DNA of 64,000 bases from Chelydra serpentina (GCA_037349315.1 JBAIAC010000059.1:28180501-28244500), one strand, 5' to 3'. Shown: positions 46,976-59,089, numbered from the stretch's first letter. Numbers and translations: made by a program. The notes: generated by a model not told the origin, from the letters alone.

Positions 46976-47379
46976 TCAGTAGCACATTCTCTTTTGTTTC
47001 CTTCCTCCATGAAGCCTCTCTGTGCACGGCTGAGACTGGAAAGTGGGTCAAGTGCTCTGAAGCACTATTTTTGATTTTTTTCTCACTCTCCAAACAACAA
47101 ACACCGCGCTAGAAATAATGTCACCTCCCCTTTCTGCCTGCCCGGGCCCGAGAGGGAGAGGCGGGGCACCAGGAACAATTAAAAAGCCATAGCACCTTTT
47201 TTTTAAAACTGGCGTTAAAAGGAGACAGCATCTGTCTTTCCAGAGGAACGTTTCCAGGATCGTCTCCCTGCTGCACCTTCACACACAGAAGGTGTGGAGC
47301 TCTCCTTCCCCAGCCCTCCAGCACGGCTCCACCCGAGCTTCTATCGGCCAACTCTCTGGCTCCGTCACCCCACCGCCCG

Positions 47380-47570
47380 GATCCAGGCTGTTTGGCTTCC
47401 CGTGATTTATGGCCGGGGGAAGCTGGCGTGTGGAATGTCGAGGAGGGCCGAGGATGTTTACATTCACAAACAAGGGAGTTAAGCAGCGATACTGCCACAT
47501 TAATAAGTAAAGCCCTGCGGCCGGGAGCCAAATTAATAAACCAGGCAGCCTGGGAGGAAGTGAGATGAAT
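47380..47570. other. Candidate conserved noncoding island
   Basis: Unique sequence with 'cgtgatttatggccggggga', 'gttaagcagcgatactgcca' and 'ccaaattaataaaccaggca'. No repeat or exon recognised. Confidence 0.22.
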
Positions 47571-47579
47571 TGAAGAGCT

Positions 47580-49030
47580 CCCCGTTCAGTGGTAACTGGG
47601 CCTGTGGCCAGGTTCAAAAACACTTCAGCCAGCCACACAAGAGAAACAAGGACTCGCTGGAAGGGGAAGGACAGCCCTGGCCGCTGCCTGGGGCCAGCTG
47701 CCTGAGGGTAATGAGAAGGGATAGGGAGCTAAGTGGCTGGCTCAGTGGGGTCGGGGAGCCGTGGAGTGATCAGCTGCCTGGGGTGAAGGGTGGCTTCCTT
47801 GTCCTGAAGACTCTGCTGCTGTTCCCCCTCCCAACACTCTTCCTCCCTCAGAAGCGTCCTGTTCCCAATACCCAGGCCAGTGCCCTGGAAGGTGATAGAG
47901 TTCTGCCTGCGTAAGCACAGATCTGTGCCCAACCAGTGCCAAGCCAGAGTAGCTGGGCTGGGCACTGAGGACAGAGGGAGGAAGGTCACAGAGCCACAGC
48001 CCCTAGCAGGTGCCCTCGGTAGGCCAAAGATCCATGCCATGGTGAGGAGAATCTCCTTGCGCTCCCCAGCTGCCCATGTATCTGCCTGTCTCTCCTGAAC
48101 CATAGTTACCCCCTGTCTGCCAGCCAGCCGGCCTCCTATCTATCTGCCCTCCCTCACCCAGGCATCCAGCCCGCTACGCTGAGAGAGCATTGCCTGGCCG
48201 GCAGCAAACAGGGCAGCGCCTCCCCTCCATCCAATCCAATGGAGATGCAGGAAGAGCTGGGCCAGCTCAGAAGTATCGCAGCCTGACCACTGGCTCTCCT
48301 CCCCTGCCTCGCCTACTCCACGTCCTGTCTGGCTAAAGGGAAAGAGCCCTGGCAGGTCCACTAGCTTCTCGGGGGCTAATGAGAGTTAATGCAGCCGCTG
48401 CTGCCATATGCCACCTGTTGGGAGCCTCCCGTGGGGCCCAGGAGCAGCCGCTGATGAGGAGGGAAGGTCACAGCCGCCGCAGTCCGTCAGTATGCACGCG
48501 CTGGGGAGCGCAGGCAGCACGGAATGCTAACGAGCGAGTCCGCTCTTCCAGCGGGCTAAATTTAGAAGCAAAAGCAAGAAGGTGAAACCCTCTCACCTCC
48601 TCCCCAAACGCAGCTGAAACATGCCCAGCCTGTCCGCAGCCAGCTGCCGGCTCACTCACTCCTGGAGCGCTGGCTTGGCAGGGAGGCTGGAACCAGAGAC
48701 GCCGTGAGGGCCTCCCGGCCATTGGCTGTCTGGCTACTCTAATCGCAGCGTCAAGGCCAGGGGGTCGCCCTCCTGGTTCCTGGCACGGCCCATATTTTCA
48801 TCCTGAGACTGTCTCAGGGACACCTGCCCTCCCAGGTGCAACCGCCCTGTGCAATGCCAGCCTCCCCGCCACAGAGCAGGGACCCAAGGAAACGTATTGA
48901 ATGTGTTTCTAGCTTCATTTAATGCGACTGAATACGGAGGACGAGGAGCAGCAGCATTACCCCATGGCCCATGCACAATGCTCCCCAGATCGCAATTTAG
49001 GAACCGCTGCTATGACTCCTGCTCCATTTC
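47580..49030. other. No recognised feature
   Basis: GC-rich unique-looking intron. Confidence 0.35.
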
Positions 49031-49169
49031 CTGCAGCGCCCCCAGCTGGGAGAGGCTGGCCCGGCAATCGCTGGGAGCTCCCCCACAGCCAGCACTCCCT
49101 ACAGCGCCCCCAGCTGGGAGAGGCTGGCCCAGCAATCGCTGGGAGCTCCCCCACAGCCAGCACTCCCTA

Positions 49170-49185
49170 CAGCGCCCCCTGCTGG
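49170..49185 (-). promoter_or_regulatory. CTCF-like motif in repeat copy 3
   Basis: cagcgccccctgctgg, reverse CCAGCAGGGGGCGCTG, is a full match to the CTCF core. Copies 1 and 2 read cagcgcccccagctgg, which changes the CAG to CTG-side bases and should weaken the site. Confidence 0.5.
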
Positions 49186-49237
49186 GAGAGGCTGGCCCGG
49201 CAATCGCTGGGAGCTCCCCCACAGCCAGCACTCCCTA

Positions 49238-49253
49238 CAGCGCCCCCTGCTGG
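49238..49253 (-). promoter_or_regulatory. CTCF-like motif in repeat copy 4
   Basis: Identical 16-bp core to copy 3, 68 bp away and in the same orientation. Confidence 0.5.
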
Positions 49254-49309
49254 GAGAGGCTGGGCCTGAAGTACCCAGGAGCTCCCACTACGGTCAGCAC
49301 TCCAGTGTT

Positions 49310-52130
49310 GCTGTGTCCTCCGGTGACTTGGGCCGGGTCCCCCTTTGCTCGCTGTGGCTGCTCTGAGTCACGCTGGCCTGGGGGTACTCTGCAGCTGGGC
49401 TGCTGAGCCAGTCCGAGCGCACCTGGCAGACACCCCGGGGTAGGGTAGCTAGCATGTGGTTGCCCTTCTGATTCAGCATGCCTTTAGGCTCCTCCATGCC
49501 CCAGAGGTGAAATCACAGCCCTCCACCCCTATCCAAGGGCCATAAGCACAAGATCCAACCAGCTGGAGTCACAGCTGGTGAGCTGCAGCCTTCCCTGGGC
49601 CCAACCGGGGGTGCTCTGATTAGGGGCATTGACAATGTAGTGGGTGCAGGCCAGCATTCAGGTTCATCTCATCCCCAGGCTGGTCTGCGCCAGCGCCCTG
49701 CTCATCAGTGTCTGTGGAGGGGAATTTTTTGCCCTTGACCAGGCACCGTGACCATGCGGTTATCCCACCCTGACTCAGTTTCCCTGTACCCTTGCCGCTG
49801 AGGTGCCCACCAGTGATTGTCCCCAGCTGAACAGTTTCCTCACCCAGTCCCCGCTGTCTTATCTAAAAGCAGATGCGATGGGCAAAGGGGGGAGCAGGGC
49901 GAGGAAAGCGTGAAGGACAAAGGGGGTAAAGATAGAAAGGTGGCTAGATGCATACTGAGGAAAGGGAAGCCAGCCTGCAGTGGCTGTCCTGGCATGTCAG
50001 ATAACAGAGCTCCTCTCTGCCCGCCCATCAGCAGTGATGCCATGTGTCTTGCTCAGCTCAGGAAATGTGCACGTCTGTCCTAGATTGGCATGTAGGCCAG
50101 ATTCAGCTGGAAACAGATCCAGCTCCCATTGAATTCAGTGGAAATTGCATTGTGAGTTGCATCTCCTTTGACCTCCCCCCAAAACCCATCCCTTTGTAAC
50201 CAAGGCAGCCAGTTATCCCTTGTACCCCATATCACTTGCATGTAACTCATGCTTCACTCCAGCTCTCAAGTAGGAACAGCCAGTCGCCTCTTGAAGTGCC
50301 CACTTCTAATCCTGCTGGGATGGTCATTAGGCTCCTTCATGGCTCTGTAGCCCTTTGCACCATCCCAGGGGCACAGACCGGGATCTACCCCTATATTCTG
50401 CTACAGTCCTAAATGTGGTGTCAAGCTGGCGCTGTACTTGGTATTCAGCATAGCACTGGAAAGAACTACTCCACTGGCTTGAGCTTGAAACCTCCTTGGA
50501 TGGGAACATTTTGATGAATGGCGTTCACTGGAGGCCGTGCTGGCAGAGCCCCTACCCCCTTCACACCTGAGCAGTTCCGCTAATGGAGCCTGCGGACACT
50601 GCAGCCTGCTCTTGGCAGAGTCTGAGCCGTTCTGGAATCTGCATCAGTTAACGACAGAGCTTACGGGCGCCTGGAACGCGAGAGGTTCACGGGACAGTTT
50701 CCACGTGCTGCAGGCCGCTCCGGCTGTGTCTGTTACCTCTTCTAACCTAGACCTTTTGCCCAATGGAGCTCAGAGATCTCATGAGCTGGGACGGGGGCAT
50801 TTGCAGCCTTGTTGAACTGCAGCGGCTGGGCTGAGGGAGTGTGGCAGGCTTGGGAGCAGCTTAAACCAAAACTGGTTGGCTGGTGAAGGTGACAAAGTCT
50901 CCGAGTTGTGCCGCTAGCAAAGACAGGAGCTCACCTGCTGGACCTTACGCTCTGCCAGCAGCTGTGGAGCTCTGGAGATGCTGAATTGAGCCCAATGTTG
51001 GCAAAAGTTATCAGCTCAGCTGGGTCCTGGCAAAGTTCTCCAAAGTTCAGACGTTCGTGGTGACTGGCTCCAAAGTTAACCACCTGGCCTTCTAGAGCAC
51101 GTTCAAGGACATGTGCTGTTGTGGAGGGCACTTGGAGTTTCTAGGCCAAGGCATTTCTGGGGCGGAGCCTTCCCAAAAGCAAATCAGGAGGAAAACATCT
51201 CCATTTGCAGCCCTTGTGGCTGTCTGAGTGACCTCCAGAAATCTCTCCTCTGCCAGGAGACCACACAAGAGAAAGCGGAAGCAGAATGGAGGTGTTTCTG
51301 AGGGGCACAGAGGGAGATCAAGGGCTGAGGCTTAGGATGGAAAAAGCAAACCACAACCTAGCTATGAAGTCGCTGCACTGCCTTGGCTCCATAAATGAGC
51401 CCCTTTCCCCTGTGGGCAGCATTTCTCATGGTGATAAACAGGCTGTTTGTGATCTTCCCCAGGCTTTTTCTTAATTTGTGGGCAGATTACCCCCAACTAA
51501 CTGCAATGAACAATGCTTGTGTGTGGCTGCCTGGAGAGCTCACAGGGACAGTGCGGGTAGAGTGAAAGGTCTTGGGGGAGAGAGCGGTCAGTCTGAGTCC
51601 ATAGTTCACGTTGCTAGTCTACCCCTCCCCGGCCATGGAATTCCTTCCCCTACCTTGATCAGACTGGCCATTCTCCAACTCTCTATTGGCCTCTCAATCC
51701 AGTCCTTCTTTCCAGATCCAAATAGCTCACCCCCCTTCCCACAAACACCCCAGCCTCAGTCCATTCCCTCACACGCACATCTGCTGCTGTGCCGCTCTCT
51801 GTCGTCCCGCCCTGATACAGATCCAAATTCTCTTCTGCTGTTCATCCCCACCTTGACCTAGATCCAAATTCTCTCCTGCCCCAGGCTGCTCTATCTGTGT
51901 GCCTGGAGCCAGCTCCCTTCCTTCCTTCTCCCCCCAATGCTGTCCTGTTTTCTCCCACCCCTTCATCCAGAGCTCCTGTTGGATCCAGAGCACCCCATAC
52001 GTCTGCTGCTCTCTCTTGTCCCCTCCTGCCCCCAAGCATATTTCATGCAGCTGAGGCTTAAAAATGCCCCTGACAGCCTCTCACTTTTCTTAGATGGGTT
52101 CTCCCTAGAGCTGTGAGGGGGGCCCTTTAC
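49310..52130. other. No recognised gene
   Basis: Unique-looking intron. Weak traces of old interspersed repeats lie near 50095-50160 ('ccattgaattcagtggaaat'). Confidence 0.35.
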
Positions 52131-52139
52131 CTGCACCTG

Positions 52140-52380
52140 TGTGGGATGGTGTCATCCGCTAATTGTTTGCTAATCAGCATTAATTGTGCTCTTGTCTGCC
52201 CTGGAATCGCGCAGCACGTTGAACCTGCCATCGGAAATCACTACCAAGTGGCCTTATTATCAAGCCCCAATTAGGAACAAATGCACATTTCATTATCTTG
52301 TGACATGGGTATTTTTTTTTTTTTACTGTGAACTTAATTAATTAAAGTTCAATTAATCCTAAAATTGCTGTTCCTCCCCT
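52140..52380. other. Candidate conserved noncoding island
   Basis: AT-rich, repeat-free block with many TAAT cores: 'gctaattgtttgctaatcag', 'cattaattgtgctcttgt', 'gtgaacttaattaattaaag'. It is the strongest composition outlier near a SYT7 exon. A T-run lies at about 52310-52323. Confidence 0.33.
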
Positions 52381-52794
52381 GCTGTGGATGTGATGGGGCA
52401 GCGGGGAGGAAGGCCGGGCTTGGAGACTGGTTCTCTGTCTTGCGTTCGTTAAGCAGAAGCAGTAGGAGGGCACAGGTCATCCAAACCAACTCCTTGGAAG
52501 AGCTCCATTGTGATGGCCAAGCAAGGAGCATTTGGGGGCATACCTTTCCCATGATGCTCTCTGCCTGTTTCAGATGTTTAGGGAAACACACCGGAAACGT
52601 TGAGAGTTTGACCAATTTCAGGATTTTTCCAAGCAAAACCAGGTGGGCAGCTTAAGTGAATGACAAACTGGAAGCCACAAAAGAGCAAAAACTAGGTCAG
52701 AACACACCTGACAATCTTAATAATGGCCTCATCCCACGAACATCCCCCAATATCCAGAACCCATCTTCAGCTGCACATTCCCCTCACCCTGCAT

Positions 52795-52965
52795 AGACTC
52801 ATAGACTTTAAGGTCAGAAGGGACCATTATGATCATCTAGTCTGACCTCCTGCACAACACAGGCCACAGAATCTCACCCACCCACTCCTGTAATAAACCC
52901 CTATCAGACCTTGAGAAACCCTGAGAAACTCGATCAGACAGTGGGCTGATAGAGATGGCACCAGG
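52795..52965 (-). repeat. CR1 3' end fragment, antisense
   Basis: 'agactcatagactttaaggt', 'cagaagggaccattatgatc' and 'atctagtctgacctcctgca' are the reverse of the CR1 end, with the tail repeat at the left. Confidence 0.88.
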
Positions 52966-53382
52966 GAAAGCTCTGGCTAGCCTCATGGGCAACCTGTTGG
53001 TTCAAGAATTAGTCACATTAAAAAGACATTAGTCAGGGTGGGGTGGGGGAGTTTGGGCACTTAAGTCACATGGTCTTGTTTCTTCTCCCAGATTAGATGA
53101 CTGTTTTAAAATAGGCGTCTGTCAGTGGGTGAGAGGATTGCTTTGTGTTGAGGAGACGTTTTGGATAGGGAGAAAACTGATCCGCAACAAATGAAAACTG
53201 TGACTTTGATTACCTCTGGTACCTGGGGCTCACAGTGGGCAGACTGGCCTGAAAAAAATTAACAAATCCCAGACGATTCACAGGTTTTAGCACGAGCGAG
53301 CCTGTGTCCAAAAATTCAGTCCGAAACTTCTTGGCTCCTACCCTACCCTACCTCCTGATGTATCTCCCTTCTTTTCCCATAG

Positions 53383-53462
53383 GGTAAACGTTATAAAAAT
53401 TCCCTGGAGACGGTGGGGACCCCGGATTCCAGCCGAGGGCGCAGCGAAAAGAAAACCATCAA
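53383..53462 (+). CDS. SYT7: SYT7 exon (juxtamembrane linker, partial gene)
   Basis: This is the next SYT7 coding exon after the transmembrane exon, about 10.2 kb downstream. The acceptor is ttttcccatag and the exon opens in phase 0 with GKRYKNSLETVGTPDSSRG, then RSEKKTI and the first two bases (AA) of a split codon. The donor is AA|gtaggt, so the exon is 80 nt and ends in phase 2. It encodes the basic, serine-rich cytosolic stretch between the membrane span and the variable linker before C2A. Reading straight through the donor gives AAG TAG, so a retained intron would truncate the protein at once. A 67-bp minisatellite starts only about 100 bp after the donor and carries a 3.4-kb hAT insertion. 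Confidence 0.96.
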
Positions 53463-53661
53463 GTAGGTGCCACAGGACAGCGCGGGAAGGGATAAAAGCC
53501 GCAGGTGCTGCCCTGGAGCGTGCTGTCTGCTCCAGGCAGCTTCCCAGGTGCTGGGAACTCCTGAACCCCAAACACCCACGCATCCCCACACACTGCCCCC
53601 TGTACACCCTGCCCCCACACAGGCATGACAATCCACCACCACCCGCACGTCCCTACACACT

Positions 53662-56600
53662 CAGGGCTGGCCTTACCATGAGACGAACTGAGGCGGCCGC
53701 CTCAGGTGCCAGACTATGGCGGGGCCCCACTAGGACCCAGAGTGTAGAAAATTGTGTCTGCTGCAGTGCATATGTATTCTCTCTGCTCTAGATGTACAGA
53801 GACGGTGGAGTGCTGTGCTGGAGGGAAGAGGGCACAAGAGACAGGCAGGCAGGAGAAAAGGTGAGAGGGAATAGCAGAAAGCAGCAGGAGCTGCAGGGAG
53901 AGAGAGGAGGAGGAGCTTCTTGGCTCTCTAGCACCCCCAGAAGCCTGGACTGATTAACACCAGCTTCTCAGGGAGCTTCCTGTTTCCTGCTGCTTCCCTG
54001 AACCCACTTGAGAAGAACAGGCAGTCAACTGAAGTAGTAGGAGCCAGTTAGGCCCTTAAGACACTGATACCTTCCCTCACTCAGGCCCTGCTACCAGCCT
54101 GCTTATTTGTCCCCTTCAACTGAGTGTTGAGAGCCACTCTAGCTGGCACAGAACAGCAATCACGAGTGAAAGAAGAAAACACCCCTCTAGAGCAGCATTC
54201 AGAAAAAGAAAGAAAGCAAAGGAAGCTTTTCTATCTAAGCAGGAAGGAGCTCTCCTGAGATACATAGACACAAATGTTCACAGTGAGCCTTCTGGTCCCA
54301 GTGAGGATGTGAGTGGTGAGGAGATGCCTGATCTTCCAGTTAGTCAGAGTGCAGGTGACCTGGCAGCTACTGCAGCATCCATATCTCCATCTCAAATGGA
54401 TATAACCATGCGCATTCCTGAAGAAAAGTGTAGATCAGAGAAGAGTGTGGTGGAGGCACAAGAAACAACTGCTGCTGAGTTTAGTTCCTTAAGTCTAGAT
54501 GATCCAGGACTGTGGACCCATTTGAGCAGTAGCCTGAGGGACTTCCTTGTACTGCGTGGGCCACAGCAAGTGAAAAACTTCATGTTCCTCAAAGACAATG
54601 AAAATAGAAGTTTCCATCCAACACATTACTGGCGTGAAATCCCCAATGGTGACAAAGTGGAGAGACCATGGCTTATGTACTCAGAAACCCAGAATGCTGC
54701 ATACTGTTTTTGTTGCAAACTCTTCCAGTCTAATGTTCCAGACACATTGGGTTCTACAGCAACAAAGGACTGGAAAAATCTGGCTAGAAATCTGGCATGC
54801 CATGAGAAGGCAGCAAATCACTAGAGAGCATTCCATAGGTGGAAAGAGCTTGAGATGAGACTAAGGTTAAAGGCCACCATAGATGATCAGCATCAAGAGA
54901 AGATTGCATCACAGTCTCTTTACTGGCAAAATGTTCTGAAAAGGCTCATTGCCATTGTGAGAATGCTTGCTACCCAAAACCTAGCACTGCGTGGCACTTC
55001 AGATCAGCTGTGTGTGCCAGACAATGGAAACTTCCTTAAAATTGTTGAGCTGATCGCTGAGTGTGATGCTGTACTCCAGGCACATCTAAGAGTCACCACC
55101 CAAGAAATGTACACACACCATTACCTTGGAAAAACAATTCAAAATGAGATCATACAGTTACTGGCAAAAAAAGTCAAACAAGATTGTGGCAGATTTGAAG
55201 TCAGCAAGATATTACTCTGTTATTCTGGACTGCACACCTGACATCAGCCATACAAATGACTTTAATGGTGTGTTTTGTAACAACAACAGAACCTAGTGAA
55301 AATATCCCTGCAATGGTGACTATCAGAGAGCATTTTCTAGAATTTACTGACATTGATGATACTGCAGGAGCTGGTATGACAAATGTGCTTCTTAAAAAGC
55401 TGGAAGATACAGGAATTGCGATAGCTGACATGAGAGGTTAGGGCTACGATAATGGTGCCAACATGAGAGGAAAGAACAGAGGAGTGTAGACACGGATCCG
55501 AGAGTTAAACCCTCGAGCTTTTTTTGTCCCATGCAGTTCTCATTCATTGAACTTGGTGGTCAGTGATGCAGCATCAGCGTCTAGTGAGGCTGCTGAATTT
55601 TTTAATGTAATTCAAAGCGTCTATGTATTTTTCTCTGCATCAACTCATTGATGGCAAATTTTGAAGCAACATCTGGGAACATCCTCTCTGACACTGAAAC
55701 TACTGAGTGCCTCATGATGGGAAAGTCGAGTGGAGGCGATAAAGCCTATCAAACACCAAATTGGGAAGATAGATGATGCCATAGTTGCCATTATGGAGGA
55801 TAATGCTATGACAGGAACTGTTGGTGGGAGAACAGTGGCAGAGGGAAATGGAATCACCAGAAACATACATAACTTCAGATTTCTGTGTGGCTTAGTGTTG
55901 TGGCATGACATACTGTTTGAAATAAAGGTTGTAAGCAAGAGACTCCAAGGTGTTGACCTTGATATATCTGGAGCAATGGAACAACTGGACAAAGCAAAGT
56001 CATACCTACAGTCTTACCGGTCAGATGAGGGATTTCAAAACATTCTGAAGAGTGCACAGAAGTTGGCAGAGGAACTTCACACTGAAGCTATTTTCCCACC
56101 CATTCCAGAATACAAGAGTCACCGAAGAAGACGACATTTTGATTACGAGGCACAGGATAATCCCATAAGAGACCCCAAGCAACAATTCAAAGTTGAATTA
56201 TTTAACCAGGTGCTAGATTGTGCAATACAGACAGCTGAAGAACGTTTCATGCAGCTCAAGGAACACAGCAGTATATTTGGGATGTTGTATGATATTCCAA
56301 AACTCCTCACTGTACCTGAAGAAGACCTACACTAGCAATGCAGGGCACTAGAGACAGTGTTGACACATGATGACATGCGCAATATTGACGCGAGTGATTT
56401 AGGTGATGATCAGAAAGCCCTTTCAAGATACATTTCAGCAGGATCAACTCCAAAGGCTGTTCTGGAATATATGTGCACAAATAAGATGACCACCCTCTTT
56501 CCAAATGCTTTTGTTGCTTTGCGCATACTTCTAACACTTCCTGTAACAGTTGCCAGTGGAGAACGCAGCTTCTCCAAGCTGAAGTTAATAAAAACACATC

Positions 56601-57022
56601 TACGCTCCGTAATGACACAGGAGAGGCTGGTCGGCCTTGCAACCATCTCAATAGAGCATGAGCTGGCCCAGACTGTGGACCTTCAGGAAGCAGTTCAAAT
56701 CTTTGGAACCAAGAAGGCACGGAAAGCACCACTTGGATTATTCAAACAGATAAAAATGCCAGTGTTTACTATGCAGACAAGAAAAGTTACATTTGCTGTT
56801 CAGGCGTTTGAAAGTTAAGTGTTACTTAAATTTTTTGAACAAGGCATTTTAAGTTGTCAGTTCTCCTTTATTGGAGTAGGTAGCAGAGCAGTACCATGAG
56901 AGGAGTAGAACCGGAAGAAGGCAGAATTGAGACCTTTCAAAGTTTTGGCCCAAGTGAAGGGGCATGGGGGGCGTCATTTGAGCTCCCTGCCTCAGGTGCC
57001 AAAATGTCGTGGGCCAGCCCTG
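53662..57022 (+). mobile_element. Complete hAT DNA transposon (3361 bp), inactive
   Basis: The left end is CAGGGCTGGCCTTACC and the reversed right end is CAGGGCTGGCCCACG, so the first 11 bases are a perfect inverted repeat. Flanks are tacacact (53654-53661) and tacacacc (57023-57030), an 8-bp target duplication with one change, as hAT elements make. A subterminal motif, cctcaggtgccaaaat-like, occurs near both ends in direct orientation (53700-53716 and 56990-57005). The interior carries a broken ZMYM1-like hAT transposase on the + strand. It sits in the SYT7 intron, inside a minisatellite, in the same orientation as the gene. Confidence 0.95.
54162..56818 (+). pseudogene. hAT transposase (ZMYM1-like), broken
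   Basis: A transposase of the hAT group often annotated as zinc finger MYM-type protein 1-like. The frame can be followed from 54162, where ACG stands in the place expected for ATG, through a basic N-terminus (FRKRKKAKEAFLSKQEGALL). Next is a TTF-type zinc-finger-like region (54600-54730; HPTHYWREIPNGDKVERPW and AAYCFCCKLF), then a DUF4371-like middle (HHYLGKTIQNEIIQLL), and finally the hAT C-terminal dimerisation segment (TLPVTVASGERSFSKLKLIK, 56529-56590). Breaks are an in-frame TAG at 54822, frameshifts near 55184 and 55253, TAG at 55439 and 55487, TGA at 55649 and 55715 and TAG at 56333. The two TGA codons precede TGG and may be CpG-decayed CGA. It cannot make an active enzyme. Confidence 0.93.
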
Positions 57023-59089
57023 TACACACCGTGCCCTATTCACCCTGCCTCCACACAGCCTTAACACCTCACCAACACCCGCACAGCCCCACACTCTATG
57101 CCCCATACACTCTGCCCCCACACCGTATTGACAGTCCACCAACACCCACACATCCCCACATACTGGTCCCATATACCCCATCCCCACAGAGCCTCAACAC
57201 ACCACCAACACCCGCACATCCCTACACGCTATGCCCCATATACCCTGCACCCACACAGCCATGACAGTCCACCAACATCCACACATCCCCACACACTGCG
57301 CCCCATACACCCCGCCCCCGCACAGCCTCAGCACCCAACCAACACCCATACAACCCCACAAACTGAGCCCCATTCAGCCTGTCCCAACAGAGCCATGACA
57401 GTCCACCAACACCCACATATCCCCACACACTGCGCCCCTGTACACACTGCCTTCACACAGCCACGGCAATCCACCAATACCCGCACATCTCCACACACTG
57501 CGCCCCATACATCCTGCTCGGACAGAGCTTTAACACCTCAACAACACCCGCACATCCCCACAGGCTATGCTCCATACAACCTGCCCACACAGTCATGACA
57601 GTCTAACACCTGCACATCCTCACACACTTGGCCCCATTCATCTTGCCCCCCACAGCCTTAACACCCCACCAACACCCGCACTTCCCCACACCCTGCCCCA
57701 ACTTAGCCACAACAATCCACCAACACCCGCACATCTCCACACTCTATGCCCCACACCCTGCACCCACACAGCCAAGATAATCCACCAACATCCGCACATC
57801 CCCACACACTGTGCCCCATTCACCTTGCCCCCCCACAGCCTTAACACCCCGCCAACACCCAAACATCATCACACACTGTGCCCCATACACACCAACCCCA
57901 CACAGACTCCACACCCCTGCAACACCCGCACATCCCCACAGACTATCCCCCATTCACCCTACCCCCACACAGCCTGAACACACCACTAACACCCGCACAT
58001 CCCCATACTCCTTCAGTGTCCACAAACACATCCATAGACCCGGACACTCTGAACATCCTCATGCCGTGATGCCTTCAAACATCCCCATGCCTCTGCACCC
58101 CAACACTCCCCAGACTTTGCCCCCACTCCTGTACCCCCAGACCACCCCATCCCACCTCCCGCCACACTCCTGCACCCTCAGAGACTCCCACACTCAGAGA
58201 CTCCACACACTTCTTCACCCCAAAATACTTATAGCCCCACCAACACACCCCTGTGCCCCCAAACAAACCAGCCCACCACTGCACCCCCAAACTCTCTCAT
58301 CCATCACCACCAGTACACACACCTCCCCAAAGGCACACAGCTGCCTGACCCTCAAATGCCCCCCTGCCTCCTCCCCTAGCTCAGACACCTCCCTGACACA
58401 CACAGCCCCCCACACCGATCAGACACCAACCCCAGACTGCCCCACTGCCTCGTGTGCACCCAGCCACGACCCACAAACTGCTCTCCCCTGCCGCCAACAC
58501 CCCTCCCAGCTCCCTGTCTAAACACTCCAGTGCTGCCCCTGCTCACCAGTCCTGAGCGAGAACAGAGCCTACCAAAGCCAGATCCAGGTTTCATGTTTCC
58601 CTGCGCTCCTCAGGCAGCAGGCAACCTCCTCCTGGGAGCCTAGGGGACTGTTCCCAGGGCTGCGACTGCTCAGAGCTGTCTCCTCAGAGTGGGCAAAGCC
58701 AGGGCCTCGGGTCCCTCATGCCAGGCTTGTAGCCATGGTGGCAGGGCTTGGCGAGGCTGTTAGGCCATCATGCTGCATCATGCCCACAGGGGCTGCTGAT
58801 TGCCAGCCGGGGTCTGCTATAAAAGACCAGGTCCTGCAGCAGCTAGTTCTCCTAGTTTGTCCCTCTTCCTCCATGGCCCATGCCCCGCAAAGGGCAGCCA
58901 GGGCACATGGAGGGGCAGGGATCCTAGCTGTTCTCCACATTGACAGCCATTGAGGTAACCAGTTGAATCTGGGCTCCCATGCCCACCCCATCCCGACCCC
59001 CGCTGGACACCTCCTTCTGCAGAAGCCTGCTTGGCTTGGACCAACCACAATGAGATGTATCCTTCTCTATTCACATCTCAGCACCCAGA

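Larger units (their letters stand above)
49034..49306. repeat. 68-bp minisatellite, four copies, each with a CTCF-like core
   Basis: Starts at 49034, 49102, 49170 and 49238 give an exact 68-bp period; the unit runs cagcgcccccagctgggaga, 'ggctggcccggcaatcgctg', 'ggagctcccccacagccagc' and 'actcccta'. The fourth copy is diverged at its 3' end. The first 16 bases of copies 3 and 4 form a full CTCF core on the - strand. Confidence 0.92.
43193..53382 (+). other. SYT7 intron between transmembrane and linker exons
   Basis: The donor gtaagt at 43193 pairs with the acceptor ending at 53382. The intron holds a C-rich TA-flanked element (43911-44873), a Pol III/SINE (45530-45711), a 35-bp degenerate repeat (46215-46475), a 68-bp repeat with CTCF-like motifs (49034-49306), a CR1 tail (52795-52965) and several AT-rich islands that may be conserved noncoding DNA. 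Stretches 49310-52130 and 52970-53380 show nothing else I recognise. Confidence 0.9.
53567..58520. repeat. 67-bp C/A-rich minisatellite, split by a hAT insertion
   Basis: The unit is cacatccccacacactgcgc, 'cccatacaccctgcccccac', 'acagccatgacagtccacca', 'acacccg'. Starts of accaacaccc at 57071, 57138 and 57204 give 66-67 bp. About 1.5 units lie at 53567-53661 and about 20 or more, decaying at the right end, at 57023-58520. Removing the hAT element and one target copy restores a continuous unit in register. It begins about 100 bp past the SYT7 exon 3 donor. Confidence 0.92.

Noticed and set aside
54309..54824. Possible functional ZMYM1-like host gene
   Set aside because: It lies inside a hAT element with terminal repeats and target duplication, and is broken by several stops and at least two frameshifts.
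57023..58520. CRISPR-like array of regular repeats
   Set aside because: The units are contiguous diverging tandem copies without unique spacers, in a vertebrate intron.
57811..58521. 236-codon Pro/His/Thr-rich frame
   Set aside because: Falls in the 67-bp minisatellite and its decayed edge; no exon signals.
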